From Saprospiraceae bacterium (GTDB lineage: Bacteria > Bacteroidota > Bacteroidia > Chitinophagales > Saprospiraceae): a stretch of 60,693 bases of DNA. The stretch is from the NCBI GenBank assembly GCA_026993525.1, contig JALWSS010000110.1, positions 1 to 60,693 of the forward strand. Reading direction: 5' to 3'. The notes beneath the pieces were generated by a model, which did not search any database, was not told the DNA's origin, and was given only the letters and a program-made list of their open reading frames with translations. The translations under genes and the position numbers were made by a program. Below are positions 45,861 to 52,828 of this stretch, piece after piece (the stretch's first letter is position 1; the number at the start of each line of letters is the position of its first letter).

Positions 45861-46574
45861 TCAGAAATGACTGGCAATGGCGATGGTGGCCATGCTCACC
45901 CTGGTGCCGGTAATTTCAAGAATTTTAAGCGCACAGGCCTCCAGTGTACTTCCCGTCGTGAGCACATCGTCCACCAGCAAGACATGCTTTCCTGCCAGGC
46001 GCTCCCTTTGCCTGACTTCAAACACATCCCGTACATTTTGCAACCTTTCAATCCTGGACTTTCGGGTCTGTGTTTCGGTATAGGCCGTCCGGAACATGGC
46101 TTTGGGCAGATGCTCAACACCCAGCGAGGAGGCCAGGCCGCTGCCAAACATGGCGCTTTGGTTGTAGCCTCTCATCCACTCTTTTCGCTCGTGCAATGGT
46201 ACCGGGACAATGACATCGGGCTTGCCAAAGGCTTTGCTCTGCCCCAACATCCAGCCAAATTTCCTTCCGAGTTCCACACCTATTTCCCGTTGGCCATTGT
46301 ATTTGAGGTTGTGCAGAAGATGCTGAACGCGGCTGTCTTTGGTGAACAACATCATGGCAGCACCGGCATGCAGCGGCAACCTGCCCCAAAACCGGATGGT
46401 AAACGGATTCTCCCGCTGCCGGTGGTAATTCAACAGCGGCAAGGTGCCGTTGCACCTGACACAGAGTACATCGCCCGGCGCACGGGGATGTGTTTCACAG
46501 GCAAGGCACATTTCAGGATAAAAGAAACTGAGAAAGCCGTCGGAGGCGCGGTGAAGTGTGTGTGTTGTTCTCAT
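45861..46574 (-). CDS. ComF-family phosphoribosyltransferase-like protein
   Basis: This 237-residue protein has an N-terminal zinc-ribbon-like motif with Cys23, Cys26, Cys38 and Cys41 (CLAC...CVRC). The PRTase domain has the PRPP-binding loop VLLVDDVLTTGST (198-210) and the ComF-typical VPVPLHERKEWMRGYNQS (123-140). Relatives (ComFC) act in DNA uptake during natural transformation, although many Bacteroidota carry the gene without proven competence. It converges with pyrH (6 bases between stops). Confidence 0.9.
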   Translation of the reverse strand: MRTTHTLHRASDGFLSFFYPEMCLACETHPRAPGDVLCVRCNGTLPLLNYHRQRENPFTIRFWGRLPLHAGAAMMLFTKDSRVQHLLHNLKYNGQREIGVELGRKFGWMLGQSKAFGKPDVIVPVPLHERKEWMRGYNQSAMFGSGLASSLGVEHLPKAMFRTAYTETQTRKSRIERLQNVRDVFEVRQRERLAGKHVLLVDDVLTTGSTLEACALKILEITGTRVSMATIAIASHF

Positions 46575-46715
46575 AGTATTTCCGGGTTTGGCCCCCTAAA
46601 ATACCCGGTCTTTCTTCGCTGCGCAAGCTTTGTGTTACATTTTTATTTAAAGTATAATGCTTTGTGATAAATTCTTTAGTGAAGAGCTGGCATTCCAATA
46701 AGCGCGTTACAAACG

Positions 46716-46748
46716 AAAAACGTCTGCCTCGCAAAAGCAAGACAGACG
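46716..46748 (-). terminator. Intrinsic terminator of the HtrA-like protease gene
   Basis: On the minus strand the RNA forms a 12-bp stem CGUCUGUCUUGC / GCGAGGCAGACG (two G-U pairs) with a UUUU loop, followed by five U (46716-46720). It lies 116 bases past the protease stop codon. The rest of the gap 46575-46864 shows no gene. Confidence 0.8.
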
Positions 46749-46864
46749 CATCAAAACAAAACGAAAAACCAACTTTAAACAAGTCTCTTTATGGCTGAAT
46801 AACCCAATGAAAAATCCAAATGTTGCGGATTGATTGTTAAGGATTTTTTAAATACTTCACGGGG

Positions 46865-48061
46865 TCAGTTAGCTGCTTTCAATCGCACCAGGATGGTTTT
46901 CAATTCCCCTTCCCGGTTCACGGTGAGGTTAACCGTATCACCGGCTTTGAGGCCACCCACCACCTCCAGTAAATCCGGGGTGGCCCTCACCTGTTTCCCA
47001 TTTGCTTCGACAATCACATCGTTGGGGAGGATGCCGGCATATTGGGCAGCGCCGCCATCTACGACGCTATCAACAAGAACACCCTGATTGATGCCAAGGT
47101 TGAGTTCTTTGGCGGTTTCATTATCCAAATCAGCAATGTTAATGCCGAGAAAACCTCGTTCGTAGCTGCCGTTCTCGATGATGTCGTCAACGATCTTTCG
47201 GGCCAGGTTGATGGGGATGGCAAAGGAGTATCCCTCGTAATAGCCTGTTTTCGTCGCAATGGCGGTGTTGATGCCCAGCAAGCGTCCTTGTGCATCCACC
47301 AGCGCACCGCCGCTGTTGCCGGGGTTGACAGCCGCATCGGTCTGGATGAAGCTCTCGATGGGAGCCTGCCCCCTGATGATGTTGAGGTCTCGGCCTTTGG
47401 CGCTGATGATGCCCGCAGTTACCGTTGAGTTCAGTTCCAGTGGATTGCCGATGGCCAGCACCCATTCGCCAACCAGGGCCCTGTCAGAATCAGCCAGCCG
47501 GAGGGTGGGCAGGTTGCGGGCATTGATTTTCAACACCGCAAGGTCGCCGTCGGGGTAGGTGCCGACTACCTGCGCCTGAAAAACCCGGTTGTCCATGGTG
47601 GTGACTTCAATTTCCGTAGCATCGGCAATGACGTGGTTGTTGGTGATGATGTAACCATCGGTGGTGTAGATGACACCGGAGCCCGTTCCGGAACGGGGCC
47701 GGTCAAAACCAAAGAAGGGATTGCCCCACGGGTCGTCACCGCCAAAAAACAAGGACCAGGGGTCGTTGCTTTTCCCATTCTGTGCCGGGGCGACGGTTGA
47801 TTTGATGTGGACCACTGCCGGGCTAGCTTCGGCAGCAGCCTCCGAAAAATCAAAGGGCACATTGAAGCCGGTGCCTTTCGGTTCATTGACGTGATTCACG
47901 AGGCGAACCGGTACCTGCTCCAATTCTGTTGCCGGAACCTGTCCCGATACTTCGTCAGGCGAAGAAAACTGAGGAAAGAAGGTGAGAAATGCGATCAGGG
48001 TAAAAATGCTTCCGGCAGCTCCGGCAGCGATGAGTTCCAGGTACTTTTTCATCTTCATCAA
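46865..48061 (-). CDS. HtrA/DegQ-like periplasmic serine protease
   Basis: This 398-residue protease-chaperone acts on misfolded envelope proteins. The N-terminal hydrophobic segment (about 9-30) acts as signal or anchor. The trypsin-like domain has the triad His143 (ITNNHVIA), Asp173 (DGDLAVLK) and Ser250 (NPGNSGGALV). A Gly/Trp/Phe-rich loop (SLFFGGDDPWGNPFFGFDRP, about 103-122) corresponds to the LA loop of the DegP family. One PDZ domain follows (about 300-395; RGFLGINIADLD, GAAQYAGILPNDVIVEANG). With one PDZ it is shorter than DegP and closer to DegS in domain number, but the long LA loop is DegQ-like. It has its own terminator. Confidence 0.92.
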   Translation of the reverse strand: MMKMKKYLELIAAGAAGSIFTLIAFLTFFPQFSSPDEVSGQVPATELEQVPVRLVNHVNEPKGTGFNVPFDFSEAAAEASPAVVHIKSTVAPAQNGKSNDPWSLFFGGDDPWGNPFFGFDRPRSGTGSGVIYTTDGYIITNNHVIADATEIEVTTMDNRVFQAQVVGTYPDGDLAVLKINARNLPTLRLADSDRALVGEWVLAIGNPLELNSTVTAGIISAKGRDLNIIRGQAPIESFIQTDAAVNPGNSGGALVDAQGRLLGINTAIATKTGYYEGYSFAIPINLARKIVDDIIENGSYERGFLGINIADLDNETAKELNLGINQGVLVDSVVDGGAAQYAGILPNDVIVEANGKQVRATPDLLEVVGGLKAGDTVNLTVNREGELKTILVRLKAAN

Positions 48062-48201
48062 TTTATCAGGTGAAAGGCTTGTAAATGGTTAGAACGATTC
48101 TTGCTTATTTTGAGCAAAAGAAACGATGAATTACGCTCAAAGATTTTCACACAGTTGCTTTAACCTCAACTTAACGGTGAACGTCCACAGCGCCAGGCCT
48201 C

Positions 48202-48813
48202 ATGACCAGACCCGCAAAATTGAATGCTTCCCGCCAAACGGACTTTTCCAAATTGATTGACCCTGAGGACGATCTGGAAAGACAGTTGTTGAGCCTCCCC
48301 GAGTTTCACCGGGGTTTTAATTGGGGCAAACCGAGATTCGGACACCCGGAAGGCCTGGTTGGTTTGCATGTGATTGAAGTTCTGAAAAACATTCAGGCAT
48401 TTGATTTTGACAAGGAGATTTTCAGAGACCTTCGCCTGTTGGCCATTACCCACGACACCTTCAAATACCTGGAATTTGAGCGGATGAAGAACGGAGCTTC
48501 AAAACTGCATCACGGACTGCTGGCCAGGCAATTTCTCGAAGCGTACGTCAAAGATGAAAGGCTACTGACGATCATCGAGCGGCACGATGAGGCGTACCAC
48601 ATCTGGCGCTTGCACCACCTTCGTAAAAAAACTGAATTGGCAGCTGCCAGGCTGGAGGCCCTGGTGGCAGATCCAGCAATTGACATTGCCCTTTACACCC
48701 TCTTTTTCAGGTGCGACACCGAAACCGGCGACAAGCTGCAAGCGCCCTGGTACTGGTTTGTGGAAGAGCTGCATAAACGGGGCATCCGGGTTGAGTCCGA
48801 CCTTGCCCGCTGA
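48202..48813 (+). CDS. HD-domain protein (putative phosphohydrolase)
   Basis: This 203-residue cytoplasmic protein has HD-superfamily residues in order: His56 (GLHVIEV), His84-Asp85 (ITHDTFK), His103/His104 (KLHHGLLARQF) and His128-Asp129 (IERHDEAY). These residues bind one or two metal ions in HD phosphohydrolases. No partner domain is present, and the substrate (nucleotide, cyclic nucleotide or other phosphoester) is unknown. A TTTGAGC...GCTCAAA inverted repeat (48109-48141) lies between it and the divergent HtrA gene and may be a shared control site. Confidence 0.65.
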   Translation: MTRPAKLNASRQTDFSKLIDPEDDLERQLLSLPEFHRGFNWGKPRFGHPEGLVGLHVIEVLKNIQAFDFDKEIFRDLRLLAITHDTFKYLEFERMKNGASKLHHGLLARQFLEAYVKDERLLTIIERHDEAYHIWRLHHLRKKTELAAARLEALVADPAIDIALYTLFFRCDTETGDKLQAPWYWFVEELHKRGIRVESDLAR

Positions 48814-48898
48814 GGCTTAATTTACCTGGGTTTATCGCACCAAAACCATTTTGCGCAGCATCTTGTTCCTGCTTCAATCATTGTGGATGCCGAATTCC

Positions 48899-48906
48899 TA
48901 AATTTG
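48899..48906 (+). promoter_or_regulatory. -7 promoter box for the DUF4837 gene
   Basis: TAAATTTG is a perfect TANNTTTG match, 14 bases before the ATG at 48921. A TTG at 48881 is only 15 bases upstream of the box, a shorter spacing than usual. Confidence 0.5.
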
Positions 48907-48920
48907 CAAAAAAGAACCTG

Positions 48921-50039
48921 ATGTATAAATTCCTGAAGACCTTTCTGTTCCTCGCTGTTATCCTGAGCGCCTGCACAGCAGACAAGAAGGAGCGACCGCT
49001 GAAGACAGGGGGTATCGAAACATACGCATTTGGGAGGGTGAATCAGATTCTTGTAGTTTCTGACTCAGCACTGTGGAACGGCCCTGTGGGTGACACTTTT
49101 TACTATTATTTCGCCGGTCCGTATATCCTCACGCCCCAGCCGGAAGCCATTTTCGACATCACCCATTTTACCCCTCAAGCCTTTGTGAAGCGCGGCTCCA
49201 GAAAGGAGTTCAGAATGATATTGCTGGTGGCTGACATGAACGACCCCGATGAGGCTACAGCCCGGATGATCAGAAACGACCTGGGTGACCGGAAACTCGA
49301 ACAGATCAAACGTGACAAGGGCTGTTCGGTGGTGGTAGGCAGGGACAAATGGGCCCGGAATCAAACCATCTTTTATGTGGTTGGGTACGGGGAGGAAAAA
49401 CTGGCAGAATGCATCGCTTCCCATTTCCCCGTTGTTGCGAAGCGAATAAATGATGAAGACAAAGAAATAATCGAGGCGACGGTTTACCAGGCCGACCAGA
49501 ATTACAAACTCAATGCTGATATACGCGGCCAGTTCGGATTGGAAATCCGAATTCCCGGAGATTTCAAAAAGGCAAAGAACAATACCAACCTCGATGCCAT
49601 CTGGCTGAGAAGGGATGTGCGTGATGCCCATATCGGCCTCATCATCCACAAAAGACCCTACACCAGCAAAAAGCAATTGACCAAAGAAGGGATGAAAACC
49701 ATCATCAACGAACTGGGCACCCTTATCAGTTCATGGATTGTGGACTCCAAAATGCAGGTGGATGATGTGAACCTGCCCTTGCTCCTTGAAACTACCACCT
49801 TCGACGACAAATACACCGTAGTGGGTCGAGGCATCTGGGAAATGGACAACGACTTCAAGGGAGGGCCCTTTGTCTGTTACGAAGTGCTGGATGAGAAAAA
49901 CGGCCAGCTCTATGTGCTGTACGGTTACGTCTTTGCTCCAGGGAAAGACAAGAGAAACTACCTCCAGGAAGTGGAACACATCATCAAAACAGCCAGTATT
50001 GCCGGGCAGAAGCCGGTACCAAAAACGGAAACCCGGTGA
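48921..50039 (+). CDS. DUF4837-family lipoprotein
   Basis: This 372-residue lipoprotein has a signal and lipobox LSAC (Cys18). The conserved body includes AFGRVNQILVVSDSALWNGPVGDTF (26-50 region), where the family name motif lies. A second half contains LDAIWLRRDVRDAHIGLIIHKRPY and GRGIWEMDNDFKGGPFVCYEVLDE. DUF4837 proteins are restricted to Bacteroidota and have no established function; they are probably periplasm- or outer-membrane-facing. The gene is single and convergent with the gene at 50040, the stop codons being adjacent. Confidence 0.85.
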   Translation: MYKFLKTFLFLAVILSACTADKKERPLKTGGIETYAFGRVNQILVVSDSALWNGPVGDTFYYYFAGPYILTPQPEAIFDITHFTPQAFVKRGSRKEFRMILLVADMNDPDEATARMIRNDLGDRKLEQIKRDKGCSVVVGRDKWARNQTIFYVVGYGEEKLAECIASHFPVVAKRINDEDKEIIEATVYQADQNYKLNADIRGQFGLEIRIPGDFKKAKNNTNLDAIWLRRDVRDAHIGLIIHKRPYTSKKQLTKEGMKTIINELGTLISSWIVDSKMQVDDVNLPLLLETTTFDDKYTVVGRGIWEMDNDFKGGPFVCYEVLDEKNGQLYVLYGYVFAPGKDKRNYLQEVEHIIKTASIAGQKPVPKTETR

Positions 50040-50480
50040 TCACTCCACCAATTCGGCATCGCGGAGGGCATACATCAGGCGGTTGATGTCGGTGGCGTTC
50101 AATTCCAGCCTTCCTTTCAATTTGATGGGATCAGCGGTGTACGGAACCGGCTTTTTCGCAACGACTTCCATGACCGTTTCCGGGCCGGCACCACCGCAAA
50201 AGAAACACATGTTGTAAGGATATGCGGAGAAGATGAATTCCTTGTGGCTTTTGTAACCTTCCACAGGAATGATGTAACCCTGAATGACCACCTCCTTGCC
50301 TTCCAGCTTTTTGATCTCATCGCTGAATACCGGCACATCCACTTTGAAGCCGAGCATCTCGTCGTACTGTTTTTTGTAGGTGAGCTTTGACAAGGTTTTC
50401 CAGACATTGTTCTGTGCCTGAATCTCATTGTTTGCGAAGAAAATAAAAGCGGGAAGAAGCAGGAAGAATGCTTTGTTCAT
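50040..50480 (-). CDS. Secreted DUF3299-like protein
   Basis: This 146-residue exported protein starts at ATG 50480 (MNKAFFLLLPAFIFFANN signal, cleavage near IQAQ). The mature part has the segment KLEGKEVVIQGYIIPVEGY, SAYPYNMCFFCGGAGPETVMEV with two Cys, and KLKGRLELNATDINRLMYAL. This pattern resembles small OB-fold-like periplasmic proteins (DUF3299 group), sometimes linked to metal or haem handling through the CxxCG motif; I give the family link with caution. It is convergent with the DUF4837 gene. No operon partner. Confidence 0.65.
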   Translation of the reverse strand: MNKAFFLLLPAFIFFANNEIQAQNNVWKTLSKLTYKKQYDEMLGFKVDVPVFSDEIKKLEGKEVVIQGYIIPVEGYKSHKEFIFSAYPYNMCFFCGGAGPETVMEVVAKKPVPYTADPIKLKGRLELNATDINRLMYALRDAELVE

Positions 50481-50574
50481 TGTTTGAATGCTTGTTGTGC
50501 TTGAGTTGAAATGTGGCAAAAATACTGACCCTCACCAACAACGGCCACCTGCCAATTGTTTCGAAAATCCTGCA

Positions 50575-51939
50575 TCAACGGCTTTGCCGGTAAAATGTAT
50601 CCATCAATTGATGAAACCGCAGCAAGGTACTTTGTGAAACGAACCTGGAGTTGTCCACATTTCCATGGATCAGCAGGATGTTTTCGATGATGCCGGTTTC
50701 AACACCGGAGCGCAAAGCCAGCTTTTGCACAAAATGCTCGTCGAGCCGGTTGGTCGGCAATCGGTATTGGTTGCGAACATGGGACAAAAACATCTGCATC
50801 TTCAGCAGGAGCAAGTGGCGGTAATCTTCTGACATAAAGTACAGGCGGCCGATGTTCTCAATGAACTCCAGGGAGGTGTTGGTGTTGGCCTCCAGCACCG
50901 GTATGACGCGCTGCCGCCGTTTGGCCCGGAAGATCAAAAACAGTATCGCCAGGGCCAGCAGGATGTACCATGCAATGGCCAGCGGGGGCTGTGAAAGCAC
51001 ATAGTGCAACGGCCCCTCACGCCAGGTAAACCGGTTTCCGACGGAAGTATAAGAGTAATGATCGGTCTGATCCCAAAATATCTTCCCGGGGGATATCATC
51101 GAGAAGACTTGCTGCACATAGGGAAGTGTCTGGCCGTGCAGAACCGGATGATTGGCAAAGGCCAATGGTGAGGTATTCAGGTAGAGGTGGCCCCGGCCCA
51201 GCTCAAACCGGAGAAAATTGATGAGGCTGTCGTTGAGGTATCCGAGCACCTGAAAATTCCCGGCAGAATCACACAACAGCTCCTCCCGGATAAACTCAAA
51301 AGAGTAGGACGAAGGCTCGTTTTTAAACAGCTTCTGCAACTCACATTCAACTGTTTCCCGGCCTTCCGGCCCCACCAGACTCAGTTTTACCGACGAGCCG
51401 TTAACAGCATAGTCTTCCCAGATATCGGAAGATTTAACAAGCTCTTTATCAGGTGTTTCATTGTAAAGAGAATCATAGAGCACCTCGTCCTCATAGCTAT
51501 CAATGTATTCGTAATAGTCACCCAGCCAGTCACATTTCTGAAGAAGAAGCCGGTCCAGGAATTCAAAAGAAAAGGTCTCGGCCAGAATCAGGGCTTCGTT
51601 CCCGGCTTCCACAAAGCTCAACAGGGAATCCAGGAACACCTCCTCTTCGTACATTCCCTGCCCGATGAACAGGTACGCCCCCCTGTCTTTTCCTGCCTTC
51701 GGTAAACCTACAATTCCGTTGTCGAAGACCACCAGCGAGTCCTCACCGTAAGTGTTCTGCAAAAAGTGGGCGAGGGAAAGACAGCCATAGGGCTGGGTGG
51801 AGCTTGCCGAATAGTCGGGCCACCAGTTGAAATACTTCGGGGATCCCTGGGGGCTCCACATTACGAAGAGAAAAACGGCAAAGGCCACCAAAATGACCAA
51901 AAAATAGACCGTACCCGATATGCTGGACTTATTTGCCAT
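50575..51939 (-). CDS. DUF4350-domain membrane protein
   Basis: This 454-residue protein has an N-terminal transmembrane helix (about 9-28), a large extracytoplasmic domain with the DUF4350 pattern (QPYGCLSLAHFLQNTYG; FIGQGMYEEEVFLDSLLSFVEAGNEALILAE), a second transmembrane segment near residues 320-340 (AIAWYILLALAILFLIF) and a cytoplasmic helical tail. In Bacteroidota such genes sit with DUF4129, RDD, SpoIIM-like and MoxR/DUF58 genes in a membrane-associated cluster of unclear role. Here the DUF4129 gene is immediately upstream (6 bases), but the rest of the cluster is not next to it. Confidence 0.8.
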   Translation of the reverse strand: MANKSSISGTVYFLVILVAFAVFLFVMWSPQGSPKYFNWWPDYSASSTQPYGCLSLAHFLQNTYGEDSLVVFDNGIVGLPKAGKDRGAYLFIGQGMYEEEVFLDSLLSFVEAGNEALILAETFSFEFLDRLLLQKCDWLGDYYEYIDSYEDEVLYDSLYNETPDKELVKSSDIWEDYAVNGSSVKLSLVGPEGRETVECELQKLFKNEPSSYSFEFIREELLCDSAGNFQVLGYLNDSLINFLRFELGRGHLYLNTSPLAFANHPVLHGQTLPYVQQVFSMISPGKIFWDQTDHYSYTSVGNRFTWREGPLHYVLSQPPLAIAWYILLALAILFLIFRAKRRQRVIPVLEANTNTSLEFIENIGRLYFMSEDYRHLLLLKMQMFLSHVRNQYRLPTNRLDEHFVQKLALRSGVETGIIENILLIHGNVDNSRFVSQSTLLRFHQLMDTFYRQSR

Positions 51940-51945
51940 AGACTG

Positions 51946-52656
51946 TCAAATCCTGCTCGTTGCGATTTTGAATTGTTGTGCTATTTGGTCGTACTGCGCC
52001 CTTGAAAGCGTTGCCTTGCCGTACCACACCCGCTCAAAGACCAGCGTCAGCCGGGCAAATTCGTCAAAGTTATCCGTTCCCCGGAGTTCCGAAAGGTACT
52101 CCCCGTTCGTTTTGTCCTGGCGCCATTCAATGCGGCCTTTCAAGATCAATTCTTTCAAATAGCTGAGAAACAGCAGCCTGACGGCAAGGTTGTAGTCGCC
52201 TGCGGCAAGGGCCTGCTCGAGTGGAGAAAGCAAATCCGCTTCCGGCAGGTTCTCCTCGAGTTGATCCACGTGGGCTTCATCGAAAAGCGTGGTTACCTTT
52301 TTGTCCGAAGGTTTGGAAAACTGCTCGGCAATGATCCAGATGAACAGCACAATCAACCCTATCAGAAACAGGATAAAAAACACCTTGGCCGCAGCGTTCA
52401 GACCTTCAAAAAAACCGCTGGACTCCTCTTTGGCAGGAGCCGGCTTGTCGGGCTTCTCAACCAGGTCAGTAGAATAATCGAGAACCGCCCTCAGAGAATC
52501 AAATCCCGAGGTGTCCAGCCGGATACCTGACGGCGAACGAGGCATATTCTGCTCCTGAGACCAGGCCCCCGGAAGCAAAAGAAACAGAACAAGCCCCAAG
52601 GCAGACAGCCCCGGGGCCAGGAGTTTCGCAAATGGTCTTTTTGATAGTTTAATCAC
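51946..52656 (-). CDS. DUF4129-domain membrane protein
   Basis: This 236-residue protein starts at a GTG (52656). The N-terminus is a signal-like helix (APGLSALGLVLFLLLPGA); a transmembrane segment lies at about 91-112 (VFFILFLIGLIVLFIWII). The C-terminal cytoplasmic DUF4129 region (about 130-230; AAGDYNLAVRLLFLSYLKEL, FARLTLVFERVWYG) is typical. It is co-directional with and six bases before the DUF4350 gene. The AGGAA just upstream of the GTG comes from the neighbouring tandem array, which would be an unusual origin for a ribosome-binding site. Confidence 0.8.
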   Translation of the reverse strand: MIKLSKRPFAKLLAPGLSALGLVLFLLLPGAWSQEQNMPRSPSGIRLDTSGFDSLRAVLDYSTDLVEKPDKPAPAKEESSGFFEGLNAAAKVFFILFLIGLIVLFIWIIAEQFSKPSDKKVTTLFDEAHVDQLEENLPEADLLSPLEQALAAGDYNLAVRLLFLSYLKELILKGRIEWRQDKTNGEYLSELRGTDNFDEFARLTLVFERVWYGKATLSRAQYDQIAQQFKIATSRI

Positions 52657-52658
52657 AA

Positions 52659-52828
52659 ATTCCTCAGTTCCTCAATTCCTCAGTTCCTCAATTCCTCAGT
52701 TCCTCAATTCCTCAGTTCCTCAGTTCCTCAATTCCTCAATTTCTCTCCCGACGAATGTCGGGACTCAATTCCTCAATTCCTCAGTTCTTCAATTCCTCAG
52801 TTCCTCTCCCGACGAATGTCGGGACTCA
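52659..52828. repeat. 8-bp tandem array (TTCCTCAG/TTCCTCAA)n with two hairpins
   Basis: About fifteen octads TTCCTCA(G/A) (minus strand: (C/T)TGAGGAA) fill the gap between the formate dehydrogenase stop codon and the DUF4129 start. Two copies of the hairpin CCCGACGAATGTCGGG interrupt it (52747-52762, 52808-52823). The dehydrogenase stop codon TGA and the DUF4129 start-proximal AGGAA are both part of the array. A short run of the same octad occurs near 58053-58072. Confidence 0.9.
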